Below, in pieces: positions 1 to 6,738 of a stretch of DNA of 64,000 bases. The stretch comes from Agrobacterium tumefaciens (GTDB taxonomy: Bacteria; Pseudomonadota; Alphaproteobacteria; Rhizobiales; Rhizobiaceae). Made by a program: the position numbers and the translations under genes. The stretch covers positions 1 through 64,000 of the forward strand of contig NZ_WJOK01000002.1 in assembly GCF_009649785.1 (NCBI RefSeq), written 5' to 3'. The first letter of the stretch is position 1; every line of letters begins with the position of its first letter. The notes under the pieces were generated by a model that ran no database searches, was not told where the DNA came from, and saw nothing but the letters and a program-made list of their open reading frames with translations.

Positions 1-251
1 ACGATTAATAATTCATTTACCGTAAAAAGTCATCCGAAATGTAATCGTTTTTGCGCAAATAGCAATCTACGGTTAACGTGGATGCACGCATATGTTGCAA
101 ACACAAGCGCGATCTCCGCTTTTGGCTGCGTTGGTTGCCCATTCGGTGTAATCAAGTCTTTGGAAAATTGAGTATTTGCGGGAAAGGCGACAGGATCGTT
201 GCCTGCCCATCGCTTGCCGGGTAACCGGCGAGCCGATTACCCAAAAGGCAA
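1..251. other. Left-edge intergenic stretch, no gene seen
   Basis: This is the region downstream of the penicillin-binding protein gene. I see no convincing coding region, tRNA or T-tailed terminator in it. A short GC-rich inverted repeat (GCTTGCCGGG...CGGCGAGC) lies near 212-234. The neighbouring gene to the left is outside the window. Confidence 0.5.
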
Positions 252-2555
252 TTAATTTCCCATCAGAATATCAAGAAGGGTCGTCTGCTTCGGCCCGGAA
301 GTTGCCGGCGCCCGGCCGCCGATATCGGCTGGCGGCACAGGTCCATTGTCGGCTGAATAGCCGGGTTCGATATCGCGGGAAGGGATGTTTCCAGGCGGCA
401 TGGGAACGCCCGGCTGACCAGCGTTTGGCGAAACGGGCGCTTCGGGATAGGCTCGAGTGTTTGTCGTTCCGCCGCCGCCGAGAGCATTGGAAATGATGTC
501 GCCGATGGAGGAAGGCGCGCTCTCGGGCGCCGGTTGCTGTATTTCCCCAAGCGGCGGCACGCCGCCTGCGCCGAGACCGAAGAGCGGCGAGGGCGAGAGC
601 CCGGAATGGGCGGCGGTCATGAAATCTTTCCAGGCCTTCGCAGGCAAGCCACCGCCGGTGACCTTTTTCATCGATGTGCCGTCGTCATTGCCGAACCAGA
701 CGCCCGTTGTCAGATTGCTTGTGTAGCCGACAAAAAGCGCGTCGCGGAAAGACTGTGTCGTACCGGATTTTCCCGCTGCCTGCCAACCCTGAAGGCGAGC
801 GGCTTTCCCTGTTCCTTCGGTGATGACGCGCGACAACATGCCGTTCATCGTCGCGGCGATCTCCTCGCTCAGCACGCGCGGCGGGTTGTCGTATCTGTTT
901 TCATAAAGCACCTTGCCGTCAGCATCGGAGATGCGTTTGACGATATGCGGCGTCGCCTTGTAGCCGCCATTCATGAAGGGAGCGTAGGAGGCGGTCAGCT
1001 CCATCAGTGACACTTCCGAGGTGCCGAGTGCGATGGAGGCGTTGTTCTGAAGCTCCGATTCGATACCCATGCGATGCGCCACCTGCGTCACCCGCTCAGG
1101 ACCGACTTCCATCACCAGCTGCGCGGCGATCGTGTTCAGAGAATTGGCAAGCGCAGTGGCAAGCGTCACTTCGCCACGATATTTCTTCTCGTAATTTTCC
1201 GGTGTCCAGTTTCCGATGCGGACCGGCCCGTCATTGCGAATGGTACTGGGGGTCAGACCCGATTCGAGCGCGGCGACGTATACGAAGGGTTTGAACGCCG
1301 ATCCGGGTTGCCGTTTCGCCTTGGCGGCCCGGTTGAACTGGCTTTCGGCATAATCCGCCCCGCCGACCACGGCCCGGATTGCGCCTGTGCCATCGATGGA
1401 AACGAGAGCCGCTTGCGAAGCGCCCTGCTTTTTACCATCACCCTGCAGAACATGGGTCAGTGCTTTTTCGGCGTCGCGTTCAAGATTGGGGTCGATGGTC
1501 GTATCGACGACGATGTCCTGCTTGACGTCGCCAATCAGGCCACGAACTTCCTCCATCACCATATCGGCAGCGTAATGTTCGGCACCGGACCAGAAACGTT
1601 TGGCCTTGGTCGGCGGCTGCGACATCGCGGTCTTGATCTCGTCATCGGTGATGAACCCGACATCGCGCATGGATCTCAGAACGACCTGCGCCCGCTCCTC
1701 CGCTGCCTGCGGGTCGCGCGCCGGTGAAAGGCGCGAGGGGGCCTTGAGAAGTCCGGCAAGCGTTGCCGCCTCGCCAAGATTGACGTCGCGCGCGGATTTG
1801 TTGAAGTAGCGTCTGGAAGCGGCTTCGACGCCAAAGGCGTTGGAACCGAAATAAACGCGGTTGAGATACATCGCGAGGATCTGGTCCTTGGTGTATTTAT
1901 GCTCCAGCCAGAAGGCCAGCAGCACTTCCTGTACCTTGCGCTCCAGCGTCCGGTCCTGTGAGAGGAACAGGTTTTTTGCCAGCTGCTGCGTCAGCGTCGA
2001 GCCGCCCTGCACTGTTCGTCCCGTCATCACATTGGTCACGATGGCGCGGGCCAGGCCGAGCGGATCCACACCGAAATGGGAATAGAACCGCCGGTCTTCG
2101 ATCGCCATGACCGCTTGTGGAAGGTAGGGCGACATGTCTTCAAGCGCGAGAGCCTCGCCACCCGTGGTGCCGCGATTGGCAAGCACGCCGCCGTTCACCG
2201 AAACGATCTTCACATTCGGAGGGCGTTCGGGAATGGTCCAGCTGCTGGCACTCGGCATGCGCGCGCCGTAATAAAGGACAAGACCGGCAACGCCGATACC
2301 GCCCCAGATGCCGAGCACGATGCACCAGTAAACGAGGGACCGGATAAAGCCTGTTGCGCCACCGCCGGAACTGCGTGTGCGCTTTTCCTTTTTTTGCGGT
2401 TTGGCGCGGCCGGATGTGGACTTCGGTTTTCTGGCGGGCTGCTTTGCGGTTCCGCCAATGCGCTCGCTGGCATCAAGACGCAGATCGTCACCGGATTCGT
2501 GGAAATCCCCGAAGGAAGGCTCTACCCGATCGCGTGATTTACCCTTGCCTGCCAT
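252..2555 (-). CDS. mrcA: Bifunctional class A penicillin-binding protein 1A (glycosyltransferase/transpeptidase)
   Basis: This inner-membrane enzyme polymerises lipid II and cross-links peptidoglycan. The 767-residue protein starts with a basic cytoplasmic segment of about 70 residues, followed by one membrane helix (about 72-95). The GT51 glycosyltransferase domain carries EDRRFYSHFG and GGSTLTQQLAKN. The transpeptidase domain has the three active-site motifs: SAFK with nucleophile Ser419, SLN, and KSGTT at Lys596. The tail of about 100 residues is rich in Pro and Gly and looks disordered. Length and order fit PBP1A-type proteins. In Agrobacterium a PBP1a of this kind is reported as the main synthase for polar growth; equating this gene with it is inference. 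It is transcribed alone on the minus strand. Confidence 0.93.
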   Translation of the reverse strand: MAGKGKSRDRVEPSFGDFHESGDDLRLDASERIGGTAKQPARKPKSTSGRAKPQKKEKRTRSSGGGATGFIRSLVYWCIVLGIWGGIGVAGLVLYYGARMPSASSWTIPERPPNVKIVSVNGGVLANRGTTGGEALALEDMSPYLPQAVMAIEDRRFYSHFGVDPLGLARAIVTNVMTGRTVQGGSTLTQQLAKNLFLSQDRTLERKVQEVLLAFWLEHKYTKDQILAMYLNRVYFGSNAFGVEAASRRYFNKSARDVNLGEAATLAGLLKAPSRLSPARDPQAAEERAQVVLRSMRDVGFITDDEIKTAMSQPPTKAKRFWSGAEHYAADMVMEEVRGLIGDVKQDIVVDTTIDPNLERDAEKALTHVLQGDGKKQGASQAALVSIDGTGAIRAVVGGADYAESQFNRAAKAKRQPGSAFKPFVYVAALESGLTPSTIRNDGPVRIGNWTPENYEKKYRGEVTLATALANSLNTIAAQLVMEVGPERVTQVAHRMGIESELQNNASIALGTSEVSLMELTASYAPFMNGGYKATPHIVKRISDADGKVLYENRYDNPPRVLSEEIAATMNGMLSRVITEGTGKAARLQGWQAAGKSGTTQSFRDALFVGYTSNLTTGVWFGNDDGTSMKKVTGGGLPAKAWKDFMTAAHSGLSPSPLFGLGAGGVPPLGEIQQPAPESAPSSIGDIISNALGGGGTTNTRAYPEAPVSPNAGQPGVPMPPGNIPSRDIEPGYSADNGPVPPADIGGRAPATSGPKQTTLLDILMGN

Positions 2556-2693
2556 CCAGCCGAAGTCGCTCCTTATATTCGCGAAACCGTTCGCACTTCA
2601 AGCCTCTATGCCTGCGCGATCCTTAATCCAGGATGAAGAGTTTAAATGCGGCAATTTAAGGCGGGGTTAAGTCCTTGCCGGATCAAATCGGCG

Positions 2694-3152
2694 TCATTGG
2701 CAGACGTCGACCCATTCCGCTCCCGTCAGTCGCGCCATCATGTCAGGCGAAATCCTTACCGCCGCATTGGTGGCACCCGCTGCCGGAACCACCTCGGGAT
2801 AGTTTTTCAGGGATATGTCGCAAAACACCGGAAGGGGAGAAGGCAATCCGAAAGGACACACGCCACCGATGGGATGGCTGGTCACCGCAACGACTTCTTC
2901 CGCCCCCAGCATGCGCGGCTTGGCGCCGAAATGATCGCGGAATTTACGATTGTCTAGCCGCTTCGTGCCGGCGGCAACGACGAGGAGAATTGTGTCGCCC
3001 GCCTTCAGGCAGATCGTTTTGGCAATCTGGTCAGGATCGACGCCGTGCGCTTCGGCAGCCAAAGCGACTGTCGCCGAACTCGTTTCCGTTTCGATAACGG
3101 TCACTTCGGGGGAATTCTCGGTGAAAAACGCTCTGACGGATTCGATGGTCAT
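2694..3152 (-). CDS. YbaK/EbsC family aminoacyl-tRNA deacylase
   Basis: This 152-residue cytoplasmic protein is a single YbaK/ProX-like domain. Members remove amino acids from mischarged tRNA in trans, for example Cys-tRNA(Pro) or Ala-tRNA(Pro). The family core is visible: an IAKTICLKAG segment with the conserved lysine early, the TKRLDNRKFRDHFG helix in the middle, and the glycine-rich HPIGGVCPFGLPSPLP segment. The latter is typical of the YbaK and PrdX-like branches. It is complete and free-standing, about 140 bp upstream (in chromosome order) of the PBP gene on the same strand. The exact tRNA substrate cannot be read from sequence. Confidence 0.85.
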   Translation of the reverse strand: MTIESVRAFFTENSPEVTVIETETSSATVALAAEAHGVDPDQIAKTICLKAGDTILLVVAAGTKRLDNRKFRDHFGAKPRMLGAEEVVAVTSHPIGGVCPFGLPSPLPVFCDISLKNYPEVVPAAGATNAAVRISPDMMARLTGAEWVDVCQ

Positions 3153-3269
3153 GCGTATTTATTAGGCGGTATGCCAAGAGGCTTCAAGGTGTGCGAAATA
3201 GCTATGCATTTTATGCAATGCTGCGCTGCGATGAAACGTCTGTTTTTTGAGCGGAAATCCTGTATCTTC

Positions 3270-3390
3270 AAATCATCGAAGCGACGCACTCCTCCTCCCA
3301 GCGTCGCCCGATTGGACTGACAATACTCCTCCTCCCAATTGTCAGTCAGTTTCAAGAACCCGGCGCACCTCCTCCCGCGCCGGGTTTTTG
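3270..3390 (+). ncRNA. Anti-Shine-Dalgarno trans-acting sRNA with three CCUCC-loop hairpins (alpha-r14 / cuckoo type)
   Basis: Three consecutive perfect hairpins present the same pyrimidine-rich loop. Hairpin 1 has arms 3281-3287 and 3301-3307. Hairpin 2 has arms 3316-3324 and 3338-3346. Both carry the identical 13-base loop ACTCCTCCTCCCA. Hairpin 3 has arms 3359-3366 and 3377-3384, a loop with CCTCCTCCC, and a T-run (3385-3389), so it is an intrinsic terminator. The loops are complementary to ribosome-binding sites. This architecture and length (about 120 nt) match the rhizobial alpha-r14 family (S. meliloti NfeR1), the cuckoo RNAs and the Rhodobacter CcsR RNAs as I recall them. The 5' end is estimated; a TATCTT box at 3263-3268 could be the -10. 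The likely role is repression of translation of many mRNAs, perhaps under stress. Confidence 0.85.
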
Positions 3391-3464
3391 CTGTTTAAGG
3401 CCTTGTTTCCCGCGACTTTCATTTGCCGACGCTTCACAAAAATCGCCGGGCTTTTTCAAAGAAA

Positions 3465-3493
3465 CTTGACTTTCAGGCCCTTCCAACCTAGGT
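3465..3493 (+). promoter_or_regulatory. Candidate housekeeping promoter of the cold-shock gene
   Basis: CTTGAC (3465-3470), a 17-base spacer and CTAGGT (3488-3493) resemble the rhizobial sigma-70 promoter CTTGAC-N17-CTATAT. A start near 3500 would give a leader of about 130 nt, the length typical of cold-shock mRNAs. Confidence 0.55.
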
Positions 3494-3585
3494 GTTCGCG
3501 CATCGATATTTGTTTGACGACCAGAGCTTCGGCGCCTTTTCTAAGGTGCACACGACGATCTTTCCTTCAAATTCGACCCAAGACC

Positions 3586-3601
3586 GCACTGCGCGCAGTG
3601 C
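3586..3601. repeat. 16-bp perfect palindrome in the cold-shock gene leader
   Basis: GCACTGCGCGCAGTGC is fully self-complementary and lies 31 bases upstream of the cspA-like start. In RNA it could form a compact stem close to the ribosome-binding site (AAGGAA, 3620-3625). It may be part of a temperature-responsive leader, or a protein-binding site. Confidence 0.6.
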
Positions 3602-3632
3602 AAATACAATTTGCCAACGGAAGGAAATCGTT

Positions 3633-3842
3633 ATGGCGACTGGTACAGTAAAGTGGTTCAACGCAACCAAGGGCTACGGCTTCATTCAGCCTGACGACGG
3701 TTCGCAGGACGTATTCGTTCACATCTCCGCCGTTGAGCGCGCTGGTATGACCTCCCTCAACGACGGTCAGAAGCTCTCCTACGAGCTGACGCAGGACCGC
3801 CGCTCGGGCAAGATGTCTGCAGGCGAGCTCGTCGCTTCCTGA
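3633..3842 (+). CDS. cspA: Cold-shock protein (CspA family)
   Basis: This 69-residue single cold-shock domain is an RNA chaperone that melts secondary structure in mRNA. The start [20 protein letters not shown] contains RNP1 (KGYGFI), and [13 protein letters not shown] contains RNP2. The ATG at 3633 is preceded by AAGGAA. A longer open frame upstream has no support, since family members begin at this Met. It lies downstream of the anti-Shine-Dalgarno sRNA terminator and has its own promoter and terminator. Several paralogues are usual in rhizobia, so the number suffix is not determined. Confidence 0.93.
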   Translation: MATGTVKWFNATKGYGFIQPDDGSQDVFVHISAVERAGMTSLNDGQKLSYELTQDRRSGKMSAGELVAS

Positions 3843-3881
3843 TAAGCGGCTTGGCCTGAACGGGTCATTCGTATGAATATG

Positions 3882-3908
3882 AAAGGCCGGAGTTTTCCGG
3901 CCTTTTTT
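3882..3908 (+). terminator. Intrinsic terminator of the cold-shock gene
   Basis: AAAGGCCGGA and TCCGGCCTTT form a stem around a TTTT-like loop, directly followed by a run of T. It lies 40 bases after the cspA stop. Confidence 0.85.
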
Positions 3909-4258
3909 CTTTTGGAAGGTGTACCGGGTCCGGCCGCTCTTGAAAAAGCTGGAGTGCATAACAATATAGGGTTCAACAGTGCTCCGCACGGAATTGTCAG
4001 GCTGGTGCTTTTAAAGTGCCGCTGTTGTTGCGTTAACCAAAGATTAACCAAAGCAGCCGATCCTGATCGTGAAAAGCAGCGTCGACTTTGTTGGCGCGCT
4101 CTGGAGCATCGGACCGTTTGAACGCTTTGACCACGGATGTACTGGCACTGACGAAAAACGGATGGAAAGGTCGGGCTTGCCCGGCCTTTTTGTTTTGAAC
4201 CACCAAAATATAAGAGAACGGGGAGGCATCGGGTAACCGGCGCCTCCTTTCTTTTTGA
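3909..4258. other. 350-bp intergenic stretch with two further terminators and no recognised gene
   Basis: A plus-strand terminator lies at 4166-4193 (GGTCGGGC-TT-GCCCGGCC, then TTTTTGTTTT). It is more than 320 bp after the cspA stop, beyond cspA's own terminator, so it may end an unannotated short transcript starting around 4000-4130. A second hairpin at 4219-4256 (GGAGGC...GCCTCC) has A/T-rich flanks on both sides and probably ends the minus-strand dipeptidase transcript. I see no open frame with a ribosome-binding site. Confidence 0.5.
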
Positions 4259-5650
4259 CTACTTCGCGGCCAGGGCGTCTAGAATGCGGATCCAGGAGCG
4301 GATGCCCTTGTGGAACGACTGCAGGTCATATTTTTCATTCGGCGAATGAATGCGGTCATCGGTAAGGCCGAAACCGACGAGCAGCGAATCCATGCCCAGC
4401 ATCTTCTGGAAATCGCCGACGATGGGGATCGAGCCCCCCATGCCGATCACGACCGCAGGTTTGGGCCACTCTTCCGAAAGCGCGTTTTTCGCCTTCGTTA
4501 GCACTGGCGAATCATAGGAAAGCTGGATAGCCGGCGATGCACCATGCTCGTGAAATTCCACCGAGCAATCGGCTGGAATTTTGGAGCGGACATAGTTCCG
4601 GAAGCTCTCGCGAACCGCTTTCGGGTCTTGCTCTCCGACGAGACGGAAGGACACTTTAGCAGAGGCTTTTGCGGCGATAACCGTCTTGAAGCCGTCGCCG
4701 GTATAGCCGCCGATGATGCCGTTGACTTCCGCCGTTGGCCGCGCCCAGGTCTGCTCCAGCACGGAGCGTCCCTTTTCGCCCGATGGAATCGAAAGGCCGA
4801 CTTCGCCGAGGAAGGCTTCGGCGGTGCGGCCCAACGTTTCCCAGGAAGCCTTGATGTTGGCGGGGGTTTCTTCCACGCCGTCATAGAAGCCGGCAAGTGT
4901 CACCCGGCCGGTCTCATCATGCAGGCCGGCGAGAATATCGGTCAGGATGTGAATGGGATTTGCGGCCGCACCACCGAAAAGGCCCGAATGCAGGTCGCGG
5001 TCGGCCGCCGTGATTGTGATTTCCTCGCCGACCAGGCCGCGAAGGGCGGCGGCGATGGCGGGCGTATCGCGGTCCCACATGCTGGTATCGCATACCAGTG
5101 CATAATCGGCTTTCAGCTCATCGGCATTGGCATCAAGGAACGGCTTCAGCGAGGGCGAACCGGATTCTTCCTCGCCCTCGAAAAGAATGGTGACGCGCAC
5201 GGGCAGACTGCCATTGACTGCCTTATAGGCCCGGCAGGCTTCCACGAAGGTCATCAGCTGACCCTTGTCATCAGCCGTTCCACGCCCGGTGATCACCTGC
5301 CGGCCGCCGCCGATATCTTTCACGGCCGGTTCGAACGGATCGTTTTCCCAGAGATTGAGCGGATCGACCGGCTGCACATCGTAATGGCCGTAGAAAAGCA
5401 CATGCGGCGCGTCTTTTGTCGCGGCGTCGTGATGCGCCACCACCATTGGATGACCGGCCGTGTCGCGAACGGAAGCCGCAAAGCCCAGTGATTCAAGCGT
5501 TCTGACCAGCCATTCCGCCGCCTTGCGGCACTCCGCCTTGTAGGCGGGGTCCGTGGAAATGGACGGGATGCGCACCAGTTCGAACAATCGCTCGAGGCTG
5601 GAGGTGAGGTTGTCGTCGGCCGTGGAAAGAATGGGGGAAACGTCTGTCAT
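4259..5650 (-). CDS. M20 family dipeptidase (CNDP/DapE-ArgE-like zinc peptidase)
   Basis: This cytoplasmic metallopeptidase of 463 residues probably hydrolyses dipeptides or N-acylated amino acids. Di-zinc motifs are present: GHYDVQPVD (His and catalytic Asp), GRGTADDKGQ (bridging Asp) and LFEGEEESGSPSL (catalytic Glu and zinc Glu). A dimerisation insert (about 200-310) contains DRDLHSGLFGG, and the last zinc His is in RIHSPNEKYDL near the C terminus. I start at ATG 5650, preceded by AGGA with a 6-base gap. An in-frame ATG 15 bases upstream lacks a ribosome-binding site. It is transcribed alone, ending at the hairpin 4219-4256. The substrate is not predictable. Confidence 0.88.
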   Translation of the reverse strand: MTDVSPILSTADDNLTSSLERLFELVRIPSISTDPAYKAECRKAAEWLVRTLESLGFAASVRDTAGHPMVVAHHDAATKDAPHVLFYGHYDVQPVDPLNLWENDPFEPAVKDIGGGRQVITGRGTADDKGQLMTFVEACRAYKAVNGSLPVRVTILFEGEEESGSPSLKPFLDANADELKADYALVCDTSMWDRDTPAIAAALRGLVGEEITITAADRDLHSGLFGGAAANPIHILTDILAGLHDETGRVTLAGFYDGVEETPANIKASWETLGRTAEAFLGEVGLSIPSGEKGRSVLEQTWARPTAEVNGIIGGYTGDGFKTVIAAKASAKVSFRLVGEQDPKAVRESFRNYVRSKIPADCSVEFHEHGASPAIQLSYDSPVLTKAKNALSEEWPKPAVVIGMGGSIPIVGDFQKMLGMDSLLVGFGLTDDRIHSPNEKYDLQSFHKGIRSWIRILDALAAK

Positions 5651-5889
5651 CGCTGATCCTGTCATGTCTGTCGTAACCCGGCGATGGACGAAACATCCTG
5701 GTATCGCGCATCGCGTAGGAACAAGGGGCTGACGTGTCGTTGAATCGGCAAGCGCGCAGCCGCCGGAACGATAGAGCAGTTCAGGAAAAGTGCGAAGTGG
5801 TTTTCCGTCCTAAACTGCGCGGAAACAAAACCTTGGAGGCTGCAGGCGATAGAAGGCCAGGAGCAAAGAAAGCGTTCGAGTTGTAAATG

Positions 5890-6324
5890 CTATTTCGCTT
5901 TTTTGGCGCGGTCGATCGCCCGGCGCATATATTCCAGCAGAAGCTGCTTTTCGAAACGGCGGAAATCCGCCAGCAGCGTATCTTCCGTGGCTTCGGAAGC
6001 GGCAATGGCGTTCGCCTCGAGATCCCTGCCGCGCTGGGTCAGTTCGATGATCTGCGCGCGGCGGTCGCTTGGGTGGGATTTGCGCACGATCAGCCCGTCG
6101 CGCTCCATGCGGGACAGCGTATTGGCAAGCGTCGCCTGCTCCACGTCGATTCTATCCAGCAATTGCCGTTGCGTCAGTCCCTCCTCATGCCACAGTTCGA
6201 TGAGTATGGGGAATTGTCCAGGAGAAAACCCCAGCGCGGCAGCTCTCTTCTGGAGCGCCATGGTGAATTCCCTCGCCATTTTTGCGGCGAGATAGATCGC
6301 CGATTCGTCCCGGGAAAAACCCAT
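5890..6324 (-). CDS. MarR family transcriptional regulator
   Basis: This 144-residue winged-helix regulator binds DNA as a dimer. The recognition region is ERHGLTQRQL-like: LWHEEGLTQRQLLDRIDVEQATLANTLSRMERDGLIVRKSHPSDRRAQIIELTQRG, here quoted only to its key elements DRIDVEQATLANTLSRMERDG and the wing SDRRAQ. The C-terminal helix is basic and forms the dimer interface. It lies between the M20 peptidase and the putative minus-strand sRNA, reading away from polA. The ligand and targets are unknown. The T-rich region downstream of its stop has no strong hairpin. Confidence 0.87.
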   Translation of the reverse strand: MGFSRDESAIYLAAKMAREFTMALQKRAAALGFSPGQFPILIELWHEEGLTQRQLLDRIDVEQATLANTLSRMERDGLIVRKSHPSDRRAQIIELTQRGRDLEANAIAASEATEDTLLADFRRFEKQLLLEYMRRAIDRAKKAK

Positions 6325-6423
6325 TCATCAATCCGTCTGGCATATGGTCGGCGCAATCGCGCAATTTCGATAGTGGGATATATATCGCATGATATGTTTA
6401 TGCCAGTCAGAAACCCGGCACAA

Positions 6424-6570
6424 ATAAAAACCGCCATGGCCGGGAGGGGACGGCCATGGCGGTCATATAAGAGGACAAAGGCCCGGAGAGGGGGGGAAGG
6501 CCTTTGTCCGGTCTGATGCGGCGGGGGACGAGCCTACAATCAGACTACGGCGTGATCAGGCGCCGTCCCC
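6424..6570 (-). ncRNA. Putative trans-acting sRNA with C-rich hairpin loops (alpha-r7 / Smr7C-like)
   Basis: Read on the minus strand, about 147 bases fold into four hairpins. Arms are 6561-6566/6547-6552, 6539-6545/6511-6517, 6499-6509/6473-6483 (11 bp perfect) and 6451-6463/6430-6442 (13 bp perfect). The last is followed by TTTTTATTT, so it is an intrinsic terminator. Three loops are C-rich on this strand: CGTCCCCCGCC, TTCCCCCCCTCTCCG and TCCCCTCC. A promoter CTTGAA (6598-6603), 17 bases, ACATTT (6575-6580) places the start near 6569. Size and position beside polA agree with what I remember of the rhizobial alpha-r7 (Smr7C) family; family assignment is unverified. Confidence 0.75.
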
Positions 6571-6574
6571 TAAG

Positions 6575-6603
6575 AAATGTGTGTGCAAATGCGGCTTTTC
6601 AAG
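6575..6603 (-). promoter_or_regulatory. Candidate promoter of the minus-strand sRNA
   Basis: CTTGAA (6598-6603) and ACATTT (6575-6580) on the minus strand are separated by 17 bases, as in rhizobial sigma-70 promoters. The expected start (6568-6569) coincides with the first hairpin of the sRNA. Confidence 0.45.
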
Positions 6604-6738
6604 GGAAAATCTATTACAAATTCGTAAGGTTCACGCGAATTTTGCCGGTGCCTCCAGCGGCTTAGCCCCGTGCGCTTTGCGGTGCGTTGTTTGAACTTTC
6701 TGTGGACGTCAAAACGGCCCCGCGCTATCCATATCGCC

